Positions 26,793 through 36,500 of a stretch of DNA of 64,000 nucleotides are shown here, piece after piece; positions within the stretch are counted from its first letter, which is position 1, and each line of letters opens with the position of its first letter. The stretch lies in assembly GCF_003413745.1 (NCBI RefSeq), contig NZ_QVID01000001.1:496001-560000 (forward strand). The letters are read 5' to 3'. The DNA comes from Marixanthomonas ophiurae (GTDB lineage Bacteria; Bacteroidota; Bacteroidia; Flavobacteriales; Flavobacteriaceae). A program made the position numbers and the translations under genes. The notes below the pieces were generated by a model. The model was not told the DNA's origin and did no database searches. It saw only the letters and a list, made by a program, of their open reading frames with translations.

Positions 26793-27356
26793 TTATTTGT
26801 TAACGTGAATTCTATTAATGTTTGCAATACCAAATACCAATACCAAAAAGCTCAAGAAAACTTCCATCATTACCAATAGTTTACCTGCAATATTCAATGG
26901 TACAATATCTCCGAAGCCAACCGATGAAAAAGTAATTAAGCTGAAATATAAAAACTCAAAAAACTGTAATGAAAATGAGCCATTGAGCGCTGTACTCGAT
27001 TTAAAATTTTCAGGGTTCAAAGTATATAAAGCGTGATAATCTGCTGAAAACGAAAGGACAATCAAAATAATCAATACCCCAAATAAAGTAAGAACGTGGG
27101 TTAGCTGATGACTTTCGCCTATTATTTTACTTAACTGTATAAAAGTGAGCCTTACGATAAAAATGGTTTTGACCAAAGCCAAACCAACAATTATAAAGGG
27201 TAAAAATTGGCTGGCGGAATCTACACCTACCCATAGTATATAACTTAACGATAGAGCAATCACTATACTTGCAGTAAGCAATACCTTTTTAAACAGTTGC
27301 TTGTAAAAGCCAATTCTTTCAGATTTTTCTATTGTGTTCACTTTAGTCATTTTCAA
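26793..27356 (-). CDS. Two-pore-helix type potassium channel family protein
   Basis: 187 residues with about five hydrophobic segments. The last two flank a pore loop with a potassium-filter-like motif (TFSSVGFGDIVP). No cytoplasmic RCK domain follows. It may conduct K+ or respond to membrane potential during metal stress; that role is inference. It is 19 bases upstream of the SnoaL-like gene. Confidence 0.8.
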   Translation of the reverse strand: MKMTKVNTIEKSERIGFYKQLFKKVLLTASIVIALSLSYILWVGVDSASQFLPFIIVGLALVKTIFIVRLTFIQLSKIIGESHQLTHVLTLFGVLIILIVLSFSADYHALYTLNPENFKSSTALNGSFSLQFFEFLYFSLITFSSVGFGDIVPLNIAGKLLVMMEVFLSFLVLVFGIANINRIHVNK

Positions 27357-27365
27357 TTTATTTCC

Positions 27366-27500
27366 TTAACTAAATAATTGAAGCGCCAAAGCACCACCAA
27401 CTATTAAGATTAGTATGGTATATATTATGTAATTGAACCATTTTCTAATTACAGACTTTTCAGTTGTATTTTGACACCCGTCTTTGCAACACTCTTTCAT
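27366..27500 (-). CDS. Small cysteine-rich single-helix membrane protein
   Basis: 44 residues, ATG at 27500. The N-terminus carries three cysteines (MKECCKDGCQ) that could bind a metal, followed by one hydrophobic helix (about 22-42). It lies 9 bases from the channel gene on the same strand. No family recognised; the CC-x3-C head in a copper cluster makes it plausible as a real gene. Confidence 0.5.
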   Translation of the reverse strand: MKECCKDGCQNTTEKSVIRKWFNYIIYTILILIVGGALALQLFS

Positions 27501-27650
27501 TGTTATATCATCCTTTTTTATATGCAAAATCCTTTAAATAATACTTGAAAATGAGAGGCAACCTTTATTAACCAATAAACCAACCAAAATGTTTACCCCT
27601 CACAATCAAGTACTCTTCACTAAACTTCTCTTCATCATAAATTTTTAATT

Positions 27651-27814
27651 GCCTGACATAGGAAGAGAGATGTTATTATTTTAAGGGTTTAATCCCTCTC
27701 CCTTGTGCAGGCTGCTATTAACCAAATCAACTTTTCTTTTTCAAAATTCGTTGTGCCTGACTAGGGAAGGAACTAACACTAACCATCAACATTGTTTTTC
27801 CTTCCCAGGACAGG
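27651..27814. repeat. Two tandem imperfect hairpins in a 407-bp gene-free gap
   Basis: The gap 27501-27907 has no gene. It holds two structured units: 27651-27712 (GCCTG/CAGGC outer stem, GAGAG/CTCTC inner stem) and 27756-27814 (CCTG/CAGG outer stem, perfect GGGAAGG/CCTTCCC inner stem). Both begin GCCTGAC and each is preceded by a TTAACCAA-like stretch; a third such stretch (TTAACTAATAAACC) follows. They may be REP-like elements, transcript-processing hairpins or remnants of a small mobile element. Confidence 0.55.
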
Positions 27815-27907
27815 ACTTAAAAACTATTCAGATATCTTTATCATTTTACAACCTTCTGTTAACTAATAAACCAGAACATTGAAAATATTTTTTAAACAAA
27901 GGATTAT

Positions 27908-28468
27908 CTATTGAATAGTCTTTTGAACTTTTCCGCATTTAAGCATTCTACTGCCGTAATATGGATTTTTCACTTCTTTACTTGTACTCAACCACGCACT
28001 ACCCTTATCATACATTGGGCAAAATTGCTCGTATAACGTGCTTTTTGTACCCGTAATAGCTACCATATCAGTAATATCCTTACTTAACGTTTTAAAGTGC
28101 TCGCGTTGGTGGTCTATCTCACTTTCAGAAATATGTTCTGCGTGCTCGGTAGCATCTTCTATGATATCGGCCAGCTCTTTTTGTTGTTCTTTTGTATAAC
28201 TACCCATATCAAATGCTTTAAGAGTGGCTACCAATTTTGTTCCTGCTTGTGCTGCCTTTTTTGTATCGTCCGCAACTAAAGCATCTTTTAAATTAAAGTA
28301 ATCACTTAAAATAGCTTCTGCTTTTGCGTCACTATTTTTATTCATCATTTTGCTATGGTCCATTTTCATATCTCCGTGATCGTGGTTCATTTTTTCTTTT
28401 TCCTGTGCATTGGTAAAAGAAACTGCTAACAATAGCATTGCTGCAATACTCATTTTTAAATTTTTCAT
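27908..28468 (-). CDS. Periplasmic DUF3347 protein
   Basis: 186 residues. Signal peptide about 1-21, then a His/Met stretch ([16 protein letters not shown]) and a DUF3347 helical domain ending in QFCPMYDKG and [14 protein letters not shown]. The same domain forms the tail of the CusB-like adaptor (21993-23795) and the lipoprotein at 28945-29547. Its Met/His/Cys content and setting fit a periplasmic copper-binding protein. Confidence 0.85.
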   Translation of the reverse strand: MKNLKMSIAAMLLLAVSFTNAQEKEKMNHDHGDMKMDHSKMMNKNSDAKAEAILSDYFNLKDALVADDTKKAAQAGTKLVATLKAFDMGSYTKEQQKELADIIEDATEHAEHISESEIDHQREHFKTLSKDITDMVAITGTKSTLYEQFCPMYDKGSAWLSTSKEVKNPYYGSRMLKCGKVQKTIQ

Positions 28469-28491
28469 TTTAATTACTTTTAAATTATTGT

Positions 28492-28944
28492 TTATAAACT
28501 ATCTTTTAATTGTGTGATAAAATTGATTAACTCTTCTGCTTCAGCTTCTGTAAATGTTGCCTCACTATGTATCAAAGTGTAAGAATCCAAAGGCATTTCG
28601 CCATTTTCAATCTGCTTGATAATAGACCTTAACTTACTTGCTTTTCTTCGGCTGGATAATGAATCCCATTCGTTGAAATTAAGTTCAGCTTTTCCTTCTT
28701 TAATATGGTCTTCCAAAAACCAAGCAACAGGTTGAATCTTATTATACCAAGGGTATTGAGTATTATTGCTGTGGCAATCATAGCAGGATACCTGTAACTT
28801 TTTTTGAATAGTTTCTGGTACATTATTGACCAGCATAAAATCAGTTGACGGTACAGTATCACTTTGATTGCGTGTAGTCGGAATAAATTGAATTCCCACG
28901 AACGCTACCAGTAGTACTATTGCTATAATCTTTACAATTTTCAT
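28492..28944 (-). CDS. Haem-binding domain protein (CxxCH)
   Basis: 150 residues. N-terminal membrane anchor or signal (5-22), a c-type haem motif CYDCH near residue 54 followed by [19 protein letters not shown], typical of the PF14376 haem-binding family. Cys and His would hold the haem in the periplasm. The gene abuts the DUF3347 lipoprotein gene (stop at 28945, start at 28944). It may pass electrons to copper or act as a redox sensor; this is inference. Confidence 0.85.
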   Translation of the reverse strand: MKIVKIIAIVLLVAFVGIQFIPTTRNQSDTVPSTDFMLVNNVPETIQKKLQVSCYDCHSNNTQYPWYNKIQPVAWFLEDHIKEGKAELNFNEWDSLSSRRKASKLRSIIKQIENGEMPLDSYTLIHSEATFTEAEAEELINFITQLKDSL

Positions 28945-29547
28945 TTAGTTAATTTCACGTTGTACTTTGCCGCATTTTAACATTTGACTACCATAGTATG
29001 GATTGCGCACTTCCTCTTTAGTACTTAGCCAAGCTGTACCGCCATCATACATAGGGCAAAACTGCTCGTAAAGCTTCATCTCTGCTCCTGTTATAGCAAC
29101 CATATCTATAACATCTTTACTTAAAACTTTAAAATGTTCGCGCTGGTGTGCTATATCACTTTCTGAAATGTGTTCTGCGTGTTCAACTGCATCCTCTACA
29201 ATATCCTTTAATTCCGATTGCTGGGTATCGTTATATTGTGAGGCGTCAAAATTTCCTAAGGATGTTGCTAGGGTTGCCCCAAGTTCTTTGGCTTTGCCAT
29301 TATCATCTCCCACCAAGGCATTCTTTAAGTTGAAATAGTCATTTAATACCGCTTGTGTATTACTATCTCCACCCATTGCCATTTCCCTCTTTTCGCCGTC
29401 GTGATGACCATCACTGTTATCGTGGTTCATTTCTGAATGGTCTCCATCCGTGCTATTTTGTTCTTTGCTGTTGTCTTTACAAGACATTACTGTTAAGGTT
29501 ATGAATGCTATCGCAACTATACCTAATGTTGATTTTAATTTGCTCAT
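28945..29547 (-). CDS. DUF3347 lipoprotein
   Basis: 200 residues. Lipoprotein signal ending at Cys23 (VMSC), a His/Asp/Glu-rich linker ([17 protein letters not shown]), then a DUF3347 domain with QFCPMYDGG and [14 protein letters not shown]. It is a paralogue of 27908-28468, with the motif order preserved. Likely envelope copper binding. Confidence 0.85.
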   Translation of the reverse strand: MSKLKSTLGIVAIAFITLTVMSCKDNSKEQNSTDGDHSEMNHDNSDGHHDGEKREMAMGGDSNTQAVLNDYFNLKNALVGDDNGKAKELGATLATSLGNFDASQYNDTQQSELKDIVEDAVEHAEHISESDIAHQREHFKVLSKDVIDMVAITGAEMKLYEQFCPMYDGGTAWLSTKEEVRNPYYGSQMLKCGKVQREIN

Positions 29548-29604
29548 TTTGTTTTAATTTAAGTTTGTGTTTATTAATTATTATTACTGCCTTTTTATAG
29601 TGTC

Positions 29605-29991
29605 TTATAATTTTTCAATGACGTTTTCCAACATTGCAGTTATTTCGCTGGCTACCTCATTCAATTTTTCATTTTTTACAGCTTGCATTGAAGCCATTGG
29701 GTTTACGGCCGCAACTTCAATGATACCTGCTTCGATTTCCTGTACTATGACATTGCAGGGCAACATCGTTCCAATTTTATCTTCTGCTTGCAAAGCTTTA
29801 TGTGCATAGGGCGGATTACAAGCTCCGAGTATCCTATACTTTTTAAAGTCTATATCCAGTTTTTTCTTTAGTGTTTCTGTTACATCAATTTCTGTAAGGA
29901 TTCCAAAACCTTCTTCCTTTAATCCTTGTGTCACTTTCTCTATGACCTCTTCGAAGGTTCCATTGATTGTTTTATTAAAATAATAGTTCAT
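29605..29991 (-). CDS. DUF302 family protein
   Basis: 128 residues, no signal peptide. It matches the DUF302 pattern: N-terminal NKTINGTFEEVIEKVTQGLKEEGFG, a central LGACNPPYAHKAL with the single conserved Cys, and LPCNVIVQE. DUF302 proteins are frequent in copper and thiosulfate loci; the function is unproven. It lies 21 bases downstream of the multicopper oxidase gene. Confidence 0.85.
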   Translation of the reverse strand: MNYYFNKTINGTFEEVIEKVTQGLKEEGFGILTEIDVTETLKKKLDIDFKKYRILGACNPPYAHKALQAEDKIGTMLPCNVIVQEIEAGIIEVAAVNPMASMQAVKNEKLNEVASEITAMLENVIEKL

Positions 29992-30012
29992 CTTTTTTTA
30001 ATTTTTAGTTGT

Positions 30013-32382
30013 TTAAAATCTTGCTAATAGTCCACCACCCAATCCATATCGGTTATTGTAGTTAGCTTGGATTGAAAAATTGCGCGAAAGAATGTATGCA
30101 ACCCCTACCAACCATTGTGTTTCGCTTTCAAATGATTTATTATTCTCTAAATCATTGACCCATCCAAAATCTGCTCTGTATTCGTATTCGCCTTCCAAAA
30201 AAATTCTTGGAAAAATCAATAATTCTCTGTCCAAACGTATTCTTGGGCGTAGCTGATGGTCCATACTCACATCTACATTAAATCTATAAGGCGTAAAATA
30301 CTTTACACCAACCAATCCTACGGTATTAAATGTATCGTAAGAATCTGGTGTTGACGTTTCGGTATTTACTCCTGCATAAACACGTACCCAATCGTTCAGA
30401 TACCTATTATAACTTATTTCGGCTTCAAGATTTTGGTCGTAATCGAACTCTGTTCTCAAACCAAATTCATTTCGGATATTGCTCGACGTTAAAAAGAGTT
30501 CATTAAAATTTGAACCTGCACGAGCCAATCCCCACGAATAATAATGGTCTGTCTCATCGATAAGTTTCTGAACTGGATAATCTTTCATTCTATCATCCCT
30601 TGGGGTATCGTAACTAAACACTCTTGCCATACCACCCATCATATGGTACAATACGTGACAATGAAAGAACCAATCGCCATACTCTTCGTTATAAAATTCA
30701 ATAATAACTTTCTGCATTGGTGGTACGTTCACGGTATGCTTTAATGGGGAACGTTCTCCTTTTTCATTAATGACCCTGAAGTAATGACCGTGCAAGTGCA
30801 TTGGATGGTGCATCATAGTCAGGTTATTTAATGTAATTCTGGTTACCTCGCCTCCTTTTATATTTATCTTATCGGTTTCTGATAATGGAACCCCATTCAT
30901 ACTCCATACATAGCGATTCATATTACCTGTTAGGTTAAGCAACACTTCATTTACTGGTAAATCTGCCTTAAATTCAGTTTTTTCTTTTGCCTCTAAAAAA
31001 TCATAGTTGAAGTATGTCTTTCGCTCCTCATAATCAAAAGAAGTAGAATCCTTCTGCATCATTGGCATATTGTGCATATGACCTTCCATTTTATTTGATG
31101 CTCCATTATGGCTCATTGACATCGAGTCTTTTTTCATTCCCATTGTATCATCCATCTTCATATCCATTTGGTCATTCATTTTGCCATCTTTCATCGACAT
31201 CTTATCGTTCCCCATTTTCATCTCGCCGTCCTTCATATTCATCTTCATTCCGTACTTCTGCATTAAAACTTCGGGTGTATTCTTCTTCTTGTTTCCAACC
31301 ATTGCAGGTGCTCCCATTTTCATATCCATTTTAGCCATTTGCTTCATCATCGCTACCTTATCAGGTCTATCAATTCTTTTGGCTGGGTAAAGAGTGCCAT
31401 TACCTAACTGTATAGAGGTATGACCTGAACCATCTTGAGCGGTTGCGGTAATTTCAATAGTTCCTTCTAGAATAGTTACAATTACATCATACGTTTCGGC
31501 TATGCCAAAGAGAAATCTGCTTTTGGAAACGGGTTGCACGTCAACACCATCACTGGAAACCAACATTGGGTTACCTCCGCCAAAGTCCATCCAATAATAG
31601 GTAGAAGCCGATGCGTTAATGAAGCGAAGCCTTACTTTTTCGCCAGCCGTAAATTCTGGATACTCTGCCAGTTTTTTACCGTTGGACAAAAATGCGGGAT
31701 AATAAATGTCTGCAATATCAGCCCCTTCCATACGGTCTCTCCAAAATTTAAGTTGAGCACCAAAGGCACCTTCTGAAATGACCCTACTTAATGGCACTGC
31801 TGTGCCTTTTTTAACTTGATACCACTCGTTACCTCTTTTAAGGTTTCGTAATACATTCATTGGTTTTTCATTGGTCCAATCTGATAATACCACGACTAAA
31901 TCTTTATCATATTCCAAGGTTTTCTCTTTTGGATGAATGATAATAGACCCATAAACACCTTTTTGTTCTTGTAGCATTGTGTGGGAATGGTACCAATATG
32001 TTCCCGATTGGTTGATTGGAATCCTGTATTGGAAGGTTGTTCCTGGCTCAATCGGTGGGGTAGTTAAATATGGAACCCCGTCGTAAAAATTGGGAAGTAT
32101 CAATCCGTGCCAATGCACTGAAGTTTCTTCATCCATTTTATTGGTTACGTTGATTATAGCAAGGTCTCCTTCATTAAATTCCAAAACAGGCCCAGGGATA
32201 CCTCCATTGATGGTCATTGCATTGGCAGTAACACCTCCAAGTGTCATTTCTTTTTCCTCAATGGTAAGGTTATACTCCTTAACAGGTCGCCCATCTTCCT
32301 TTCTATCATTTCCGTTTGTGCCTACTTGGGCAAAAATTGAAGTTGTGAAAAGTAATAGCGTAATAATTTTTATTGTTTTCAT
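30013..32382 (-). CDS. Multicopper oxidase fused to a CopB-like outer-membrane domain
   Basis: 789 residues. Signal peptide 1-18. All four copper-ligand motifs are present: SVHWHGL, YWYHSHT, HPMHLHGHYF and HCHVLYHMMGGM. A Met/His-rich linker (about 345-450, with repeated MKM, MDM and MSM) separates the second and third cupredoxin domains and should hold extra Cu+. The last 195 residues (after YDTPRDDRMKDYP) are beta-strand rich with RYLNDWVRVYAGVN and end in LARF, like a CopB barrel. In proteobacteria CopA and CopB are separate. The enzyme would oxidise Cu+ to Cu2+. Its start overlaps the TolC-like gene by 4 bases. Confidence 0.88.
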   Translation of the reverse strand: MKTIKIITLLLFTTSIFAQVGTNGNDRKEDGRPVKEYNLTIEEKEMTLGGVTANAMTINGGIPGPVLEFNEGDLAIINVTNKMDEETSVHWHGLILPNFYDGVPYLTTPPIEPGTTFQYRIPINQSGTYWYHSHTMLQEQKGVYGSIIIHPKEKTLEYDKDLVVVLSDWTNEKPMNVLRNLKRGNEWYQVKKGTAVPLSRVISEGAFGAQLKFWRDRMEGADIADIYYPAFLSNGKKLAEYPEFTAGEKVRLRFINASASTYYWMDFGGGNPMLVSSDGVDVQPVSKSRFLFGIAETYDVIVTILEGTIEITATAQDGSGHTSIQLGNGTLYPAKRIDRPDKVAMMKQMAKMDMKMGAPAMVGNKKKNTPEVLMQKYGMKMNMKDGEMKMGNDKMSMKDGKMNDQMDMKMDDTMGMKKDSMSMSHNGASNKMEGHMHNMPMMQKDSTSFDYEERKTYFNYDFLEAKEKTEFKADLPVNEVLLNLTGNMNRYVWSMNGVPLSETDKINIKGGEVTRITLNNLTMMHHPMHLHGHYFRVINEKGERSPLKHTVNVPPMQKVIIEFYNEEYGDWFFHCHVLYHMMGGMARVFSYDTPRDDRMKDYPVQKLIDETDHYYSWGLARAGSNFNELFLTSSNIRNEFGLRTEFDYDQNLEAEISYNRYLNDWVRVYAGVNTETSTPDSYDTFNTVGLVGVKYFTPYRFNVDVSMDHQLRPRIRLDRELLIFPRIFLEGEYEYRADFGWVNDLENNKSFESETQWLVGVAYILSRNFSIQANYNNRYGLGGGLLARF

Positions 32383-33596
32383 TTTGTCAAATAATTTATG
32401 ATGGCATATTCTGTATAATACCCTCTATTAGATTCGATTAAATTGATTTGAAACCTTAACTGCAATTCTTGTACATCGAGCACATCGTTAAAATCTATAG
32501 TTCCGGTTTCGTAATTCTTAATGAGAATTTCTTCGGCGTCATTCGCCTGCTTTAAATTGTCTGTTTGTACATTAAACTTAATTCTCATTGTATTTCTATT
32601 ATAAATAGCTTGTGCAAGACGTGTTTCAAGGTTATTGAGCCTCTCTTCTTTCTGTGATTTTATTTCCAATTGTTTCAATTCATTTTGCTTTGTCACTGAC
32701 TTATATTTATTATTGAAAATGGGAATTGAAATAGAAACCATAGGCATCACAATGTCTTTACCATTATCGGAAAAATTCATATCTGGACGTTCTGACACAG
32801 GCACATAGTCCAAACCAAAACCGATATTGGGCGCACTCTCTTTTTGGTTTAATAATTCGGCTTCTTCGATAGATTCATATAATTTATCGTATTTGATAAG
32901 TTCTGGGTTAAGCTGTAGATTGTCAGTCAAAATAAACACATCTTCTTCGGGAATTATCATCTGCTTTACGACCTCTACGGCAATATTTTCATCACGATTC
33001 AAAAGATTATTAAAGAGCGCTTGCTCCGCCAAATAATCCTGTTCCAGCACTTCTTTCTGCTGAATCAACTCGTTCTGTCTTATCTGAAGGCGAAGTACAT
33101 CAACCGCTGATGCCTTTCCCACTTCTACAGAGGTTAATGCAAGGCGTTCATAGGTTTCCAGAAGTTCTATATTCTCATCCAGAATACCCTGTTTTGCACT
33201 TATGGCATAGAGTTTATAATAGGATTGGGATACTGATAACGAAAGTTTTCTTTTTGCAATCGCTATATCAACAAATTGGGCTTCGGCCATTGATGAAGCA
33301 TAGTTTTCCCTTGCTGATATGGTTCCAAACCAAGGCAACATTTGCTTTACTGAAAAACGTGCACGTTGCGCCCCTGTTCGGGTTTCTGGTTCGCTCACAA
33401 AGTAGCCTACGCCAATCTCTGTATTTGGTAACCAATCTGCTTCATTTACCTTTTCTTCCGCTATGTTGTAGCGCAATTCAAAAGCTTGAATTTCTGGATT
33501 ATTCTTTTCAGCTTCCTGAATATAGGATGCTAAATCTTGTGCATTTACTTCAGCGAAAGCGAAAAAAACAAATATTATTAAAATTATATATCTCAT
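32379..33596 (-). CDS. TolC-family outer-membrane efflux protein (CusC-like)
   Basis: 405 residues from the ATG at 33596; this start gives a clear signal peptide (MRYIILIIFVFFAFAEVNAQ) and a 4-base ATGA overlap with the pump gene. Long amphipathic helices and duplicated strand pairs are typical of the TolC fold (NNPEIQAFELRYNIAEEKVNEA, GVGYFVSEPETRTGAQ). It forms the outer-membrane channel of the copper/silver efflux system with the pump encoded upstream. Confidence 0.88.
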   Translation of the reverse strand: MRYIILIIFVFFAFAEVNAQDLASYIQEAEKNNPEIQAFELRYNIAEEKVNEADWLPNTEIGVGYFVSEPETRTGAQRARFSVKQMLPWFGTISARENYASSMAEAQFVDIAIAKRKLSLSVSQSYYKLYAISAKQGILDENIELLETYERLALTSVEVGKASAVDVLRLQIRQNELIQQKEVLEQDYLAEQALFNNLLNRDENIAVEVVKQMIIPEEDVFILTDNLQLNPELIKYDKLYESIEEAELLNQKESAPNIGFGLDYVPVSERPDMNFSDNGKDIVMPMVSISIPIFNNKYKSVTKQNELKQLEIKSQKEERLNNLETRLAQAIYNRNTMRIKFNVQTDNLKQANDAEEILIKNYETGTIDFNDVLDVQELQLRFQINLIESNRGYYTEYAIINYLTK

Positions 33597-36500
33597 TTTG
33601 TAGCTCGTTTTAATTGAAATTCCTGCTTCCAACTGAATAAAACTGGCACAACAAATAGCGTTACAAGTGCTATAAGCATTCCGCCAAATGAAGGGATTGC
33701 CATCGGAATCATTATATCACTCCCACGACCTGTTGATGTCAATACAGGTAACAAAGCGAGAATAGTTGTTGCAGTTGTCATTAAACACGGACGGATACGC
33801 TTTTCTCCAGCTTCAACTACAGATGCCCTAATTTCCTGTTTTGTTTCTGGGGTATTTCTATCAAAGGTTTGGGTCAAATAAGTTGCCATAACCACACCAT
33901 CATCAGTTGCAATACCGAATAGGGCAATAAAACCAACCCAAACGGCAACACTTAAATTAATGGTGTGCATTTGAAAAAGGTCTCGTAAATTCTCCCCAAA
34001 AAAGTTGAAGTTTAAGAACCAATCTTGCCCATAACCCCATATCATCAAAAACCCACCTGCAAAAGCAACGGCAATACCCGTGAATACCATTAATGATGTA
34101 CCAACGGAACGGAACTGGAAATAAAGGATGAGAAAAATGATTGCTAGGGCTAAAGGCACAACAACGCTTAAAGTTTTTTCTGCACGTAATTGGTTCTCGT
34201 AGGTTCCTGTAAAGCGATAGTTAATCCCTTTTGGCACGATAAGTTCTCCACTATCAATTTTTGATTGGATAAGCGCTTGTGCATTTTCCACCACATCTAC
34301 TTCGGCGAAGCCATCAAGTTTATCAAAAAGAACATAGCCCACTAAAAATGTATCTTCACTCTTTATTACTTGTGGTCCTTGTTCATATCTAATAGTGACA
34401 AGCTCACTTAATGGCACTGGACTCCCTTTTTCAACAGGAACATAGATGTCTTTTAAATCATTAGGGTTTGCCCTTAATTCTCTAGGATAGCGAACTCGAA
34501 TGCCATATCTTTCTCTACCTTCAACAGTCTGCGTAAGCACCATTCCTCCAACAGATACTTGAATGACCTGTTGTACCTGTTCGATGGTAATTCCATATCG
34601 AGCCAATCGGTCTCTGTCAATATCCAATAATAGATAAGGTTTCCCGACAATACGGTCAGCAAATACGGCCTCATCCTTAACCCCATCTGCTTGCTTAAGA
34701 ATATTTTCCAATTGTACTCCAAAGGCTTCAATTTCCTTTAAGTCTTGCCCTTTTACCTTTATTCCCATTGGTGCTCGCATACCGGTTTGTAACATTACCA
34801 AACGTGTTTCAATGGGTTGTAACTTGGGTGCAGAAGTAACTCCAGGAAGCTTTGTGACTCTCACAATTTCTTTCCAAATATCATCTGGCGATTCAATTTC
34901 AGGTCGCCAGTTTCTAAAGTATTCTCCGTCATCATCTGGTATCAGTTGTGATATGTTGACAGAAAATGGGTCTGCTATTGCCGAAGCATCGTATGTTACA
35001 TTTTCAGTTTCTACTTCATTATTTGGATTGGTAACCAACCTTCCGTCCTTTAGAATAAACAGTCCATCTTCATTTACCTTAAACCGCTGTCTTTTTCTTT
35101 TCTCATTTAATATATATTCAGACTTGTATTGAATGACATTCTCATACATTGATAATGGTGCTGGGTCTAATGCAGATTCTGTACGACCAGATTTACCAAC
35201 TACGGTTTCAATTTCAGGAATACTGGCCACAGCCATATCCAATTGTTGTAATACCCGTTTGTTCTCTTCAACACCAGCGTGGGGCATTGAAGTGGGCATC
35301 AGCAAGAAAGAGCCTTCATTAAGAGATGGCATAAATTCCTTCCCTGTATTTTTCATAATCATTACCCCAAAAATTATAATGGCGGTGGGCAGGGAAAGAA
35401 ACAATAGTTTATTCCGTAATGCCCAATTTAAAATACGCACATAATACTTTCTGAAAAGTGTGAATACACCTAGAAGGCCAAAACAGATAAGTCCAACAAA
35501 AATCAAATTTATAAATATGCTGCGATCGACGCCAAGTGGTCTCCAATATTCTGCCAATAAGAATATGATAGCAAAAGCAGATACAAATATGTTAATCACA
35601 TTGGCACGTTTTGGGGTAATTTTCTCCTTTAGCGAGAGGATACCAACCACACCAAATGCAACTAATATTAATCCTAGCGGGTAACCAAAAATAAGTGCTA
35701 CAACACCCAAAATAATCATTGCTCCATTTAGTATATAACTAAAAGAAATCTTTATGCTACGTTTTTTAAATAAATATGCTGCGAACGGTGGGATTAAAAA
35801 TAAGGCCACAATTAGGGATGCTGTTAGGGCAGCCGTTTTGGTAAAAGCCAATGGTCGAAACAATTTACCTTCAGCACCAATCATCGTGAATACAGGAATA
35901 AAGCTTATAATAGTGGTGAGTACCGCAGTCAATATTGCCCCAGAAACTTCGGCGGTTGCATTATATACTACCGTGTTCATTGGCAGGTTTTCCTCATTTT
36001 CATCAATATGCCGAAGCACATTTTCTGTAAGAATCACACCCACATCGACCATTGTTCCAATAGCAATAGCTATACCTGACAAGGCCACAATATTGGCGTC
36101 TACATTAAACAGCTTCATTGAAATAAAAACCATCAATACTGCAACAGGTAATAATCCTGAAATTAAAACCGAAGCCCTTAAATTAAATACCATTATAATA
36201 ATTACGAAAATTGTAATTAAAATTTCTAATGTAAGTGCTTCGTCCAGCGTACCTAATGTTTCTTGAATAAGTTCTGTTCTATCATAAAAAGGAACAATGG
36301 TAAGTTGAGATGTTCTACCATCACTTAATGTTTTAGAGGGCAAACCTGAACTTAATTCATTGATTTTTTCCTTCACATTATTAATAACCGCCATAGGGTT
36401 AGCACCATATCGGGCTACCACGACACCACCTACAACTTCTGCTCCTTCTTTATCCAACAGCCCTCTTCTTGTTGCAGGTCCGTGGGAAACTTTTGCAATA

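Noticed and set aside
27651-27814. CRISPR or integron attC array
   Set aside because: Only two unequal units, no identical direct repeats or spacers, no cas genes and no integron integrase.
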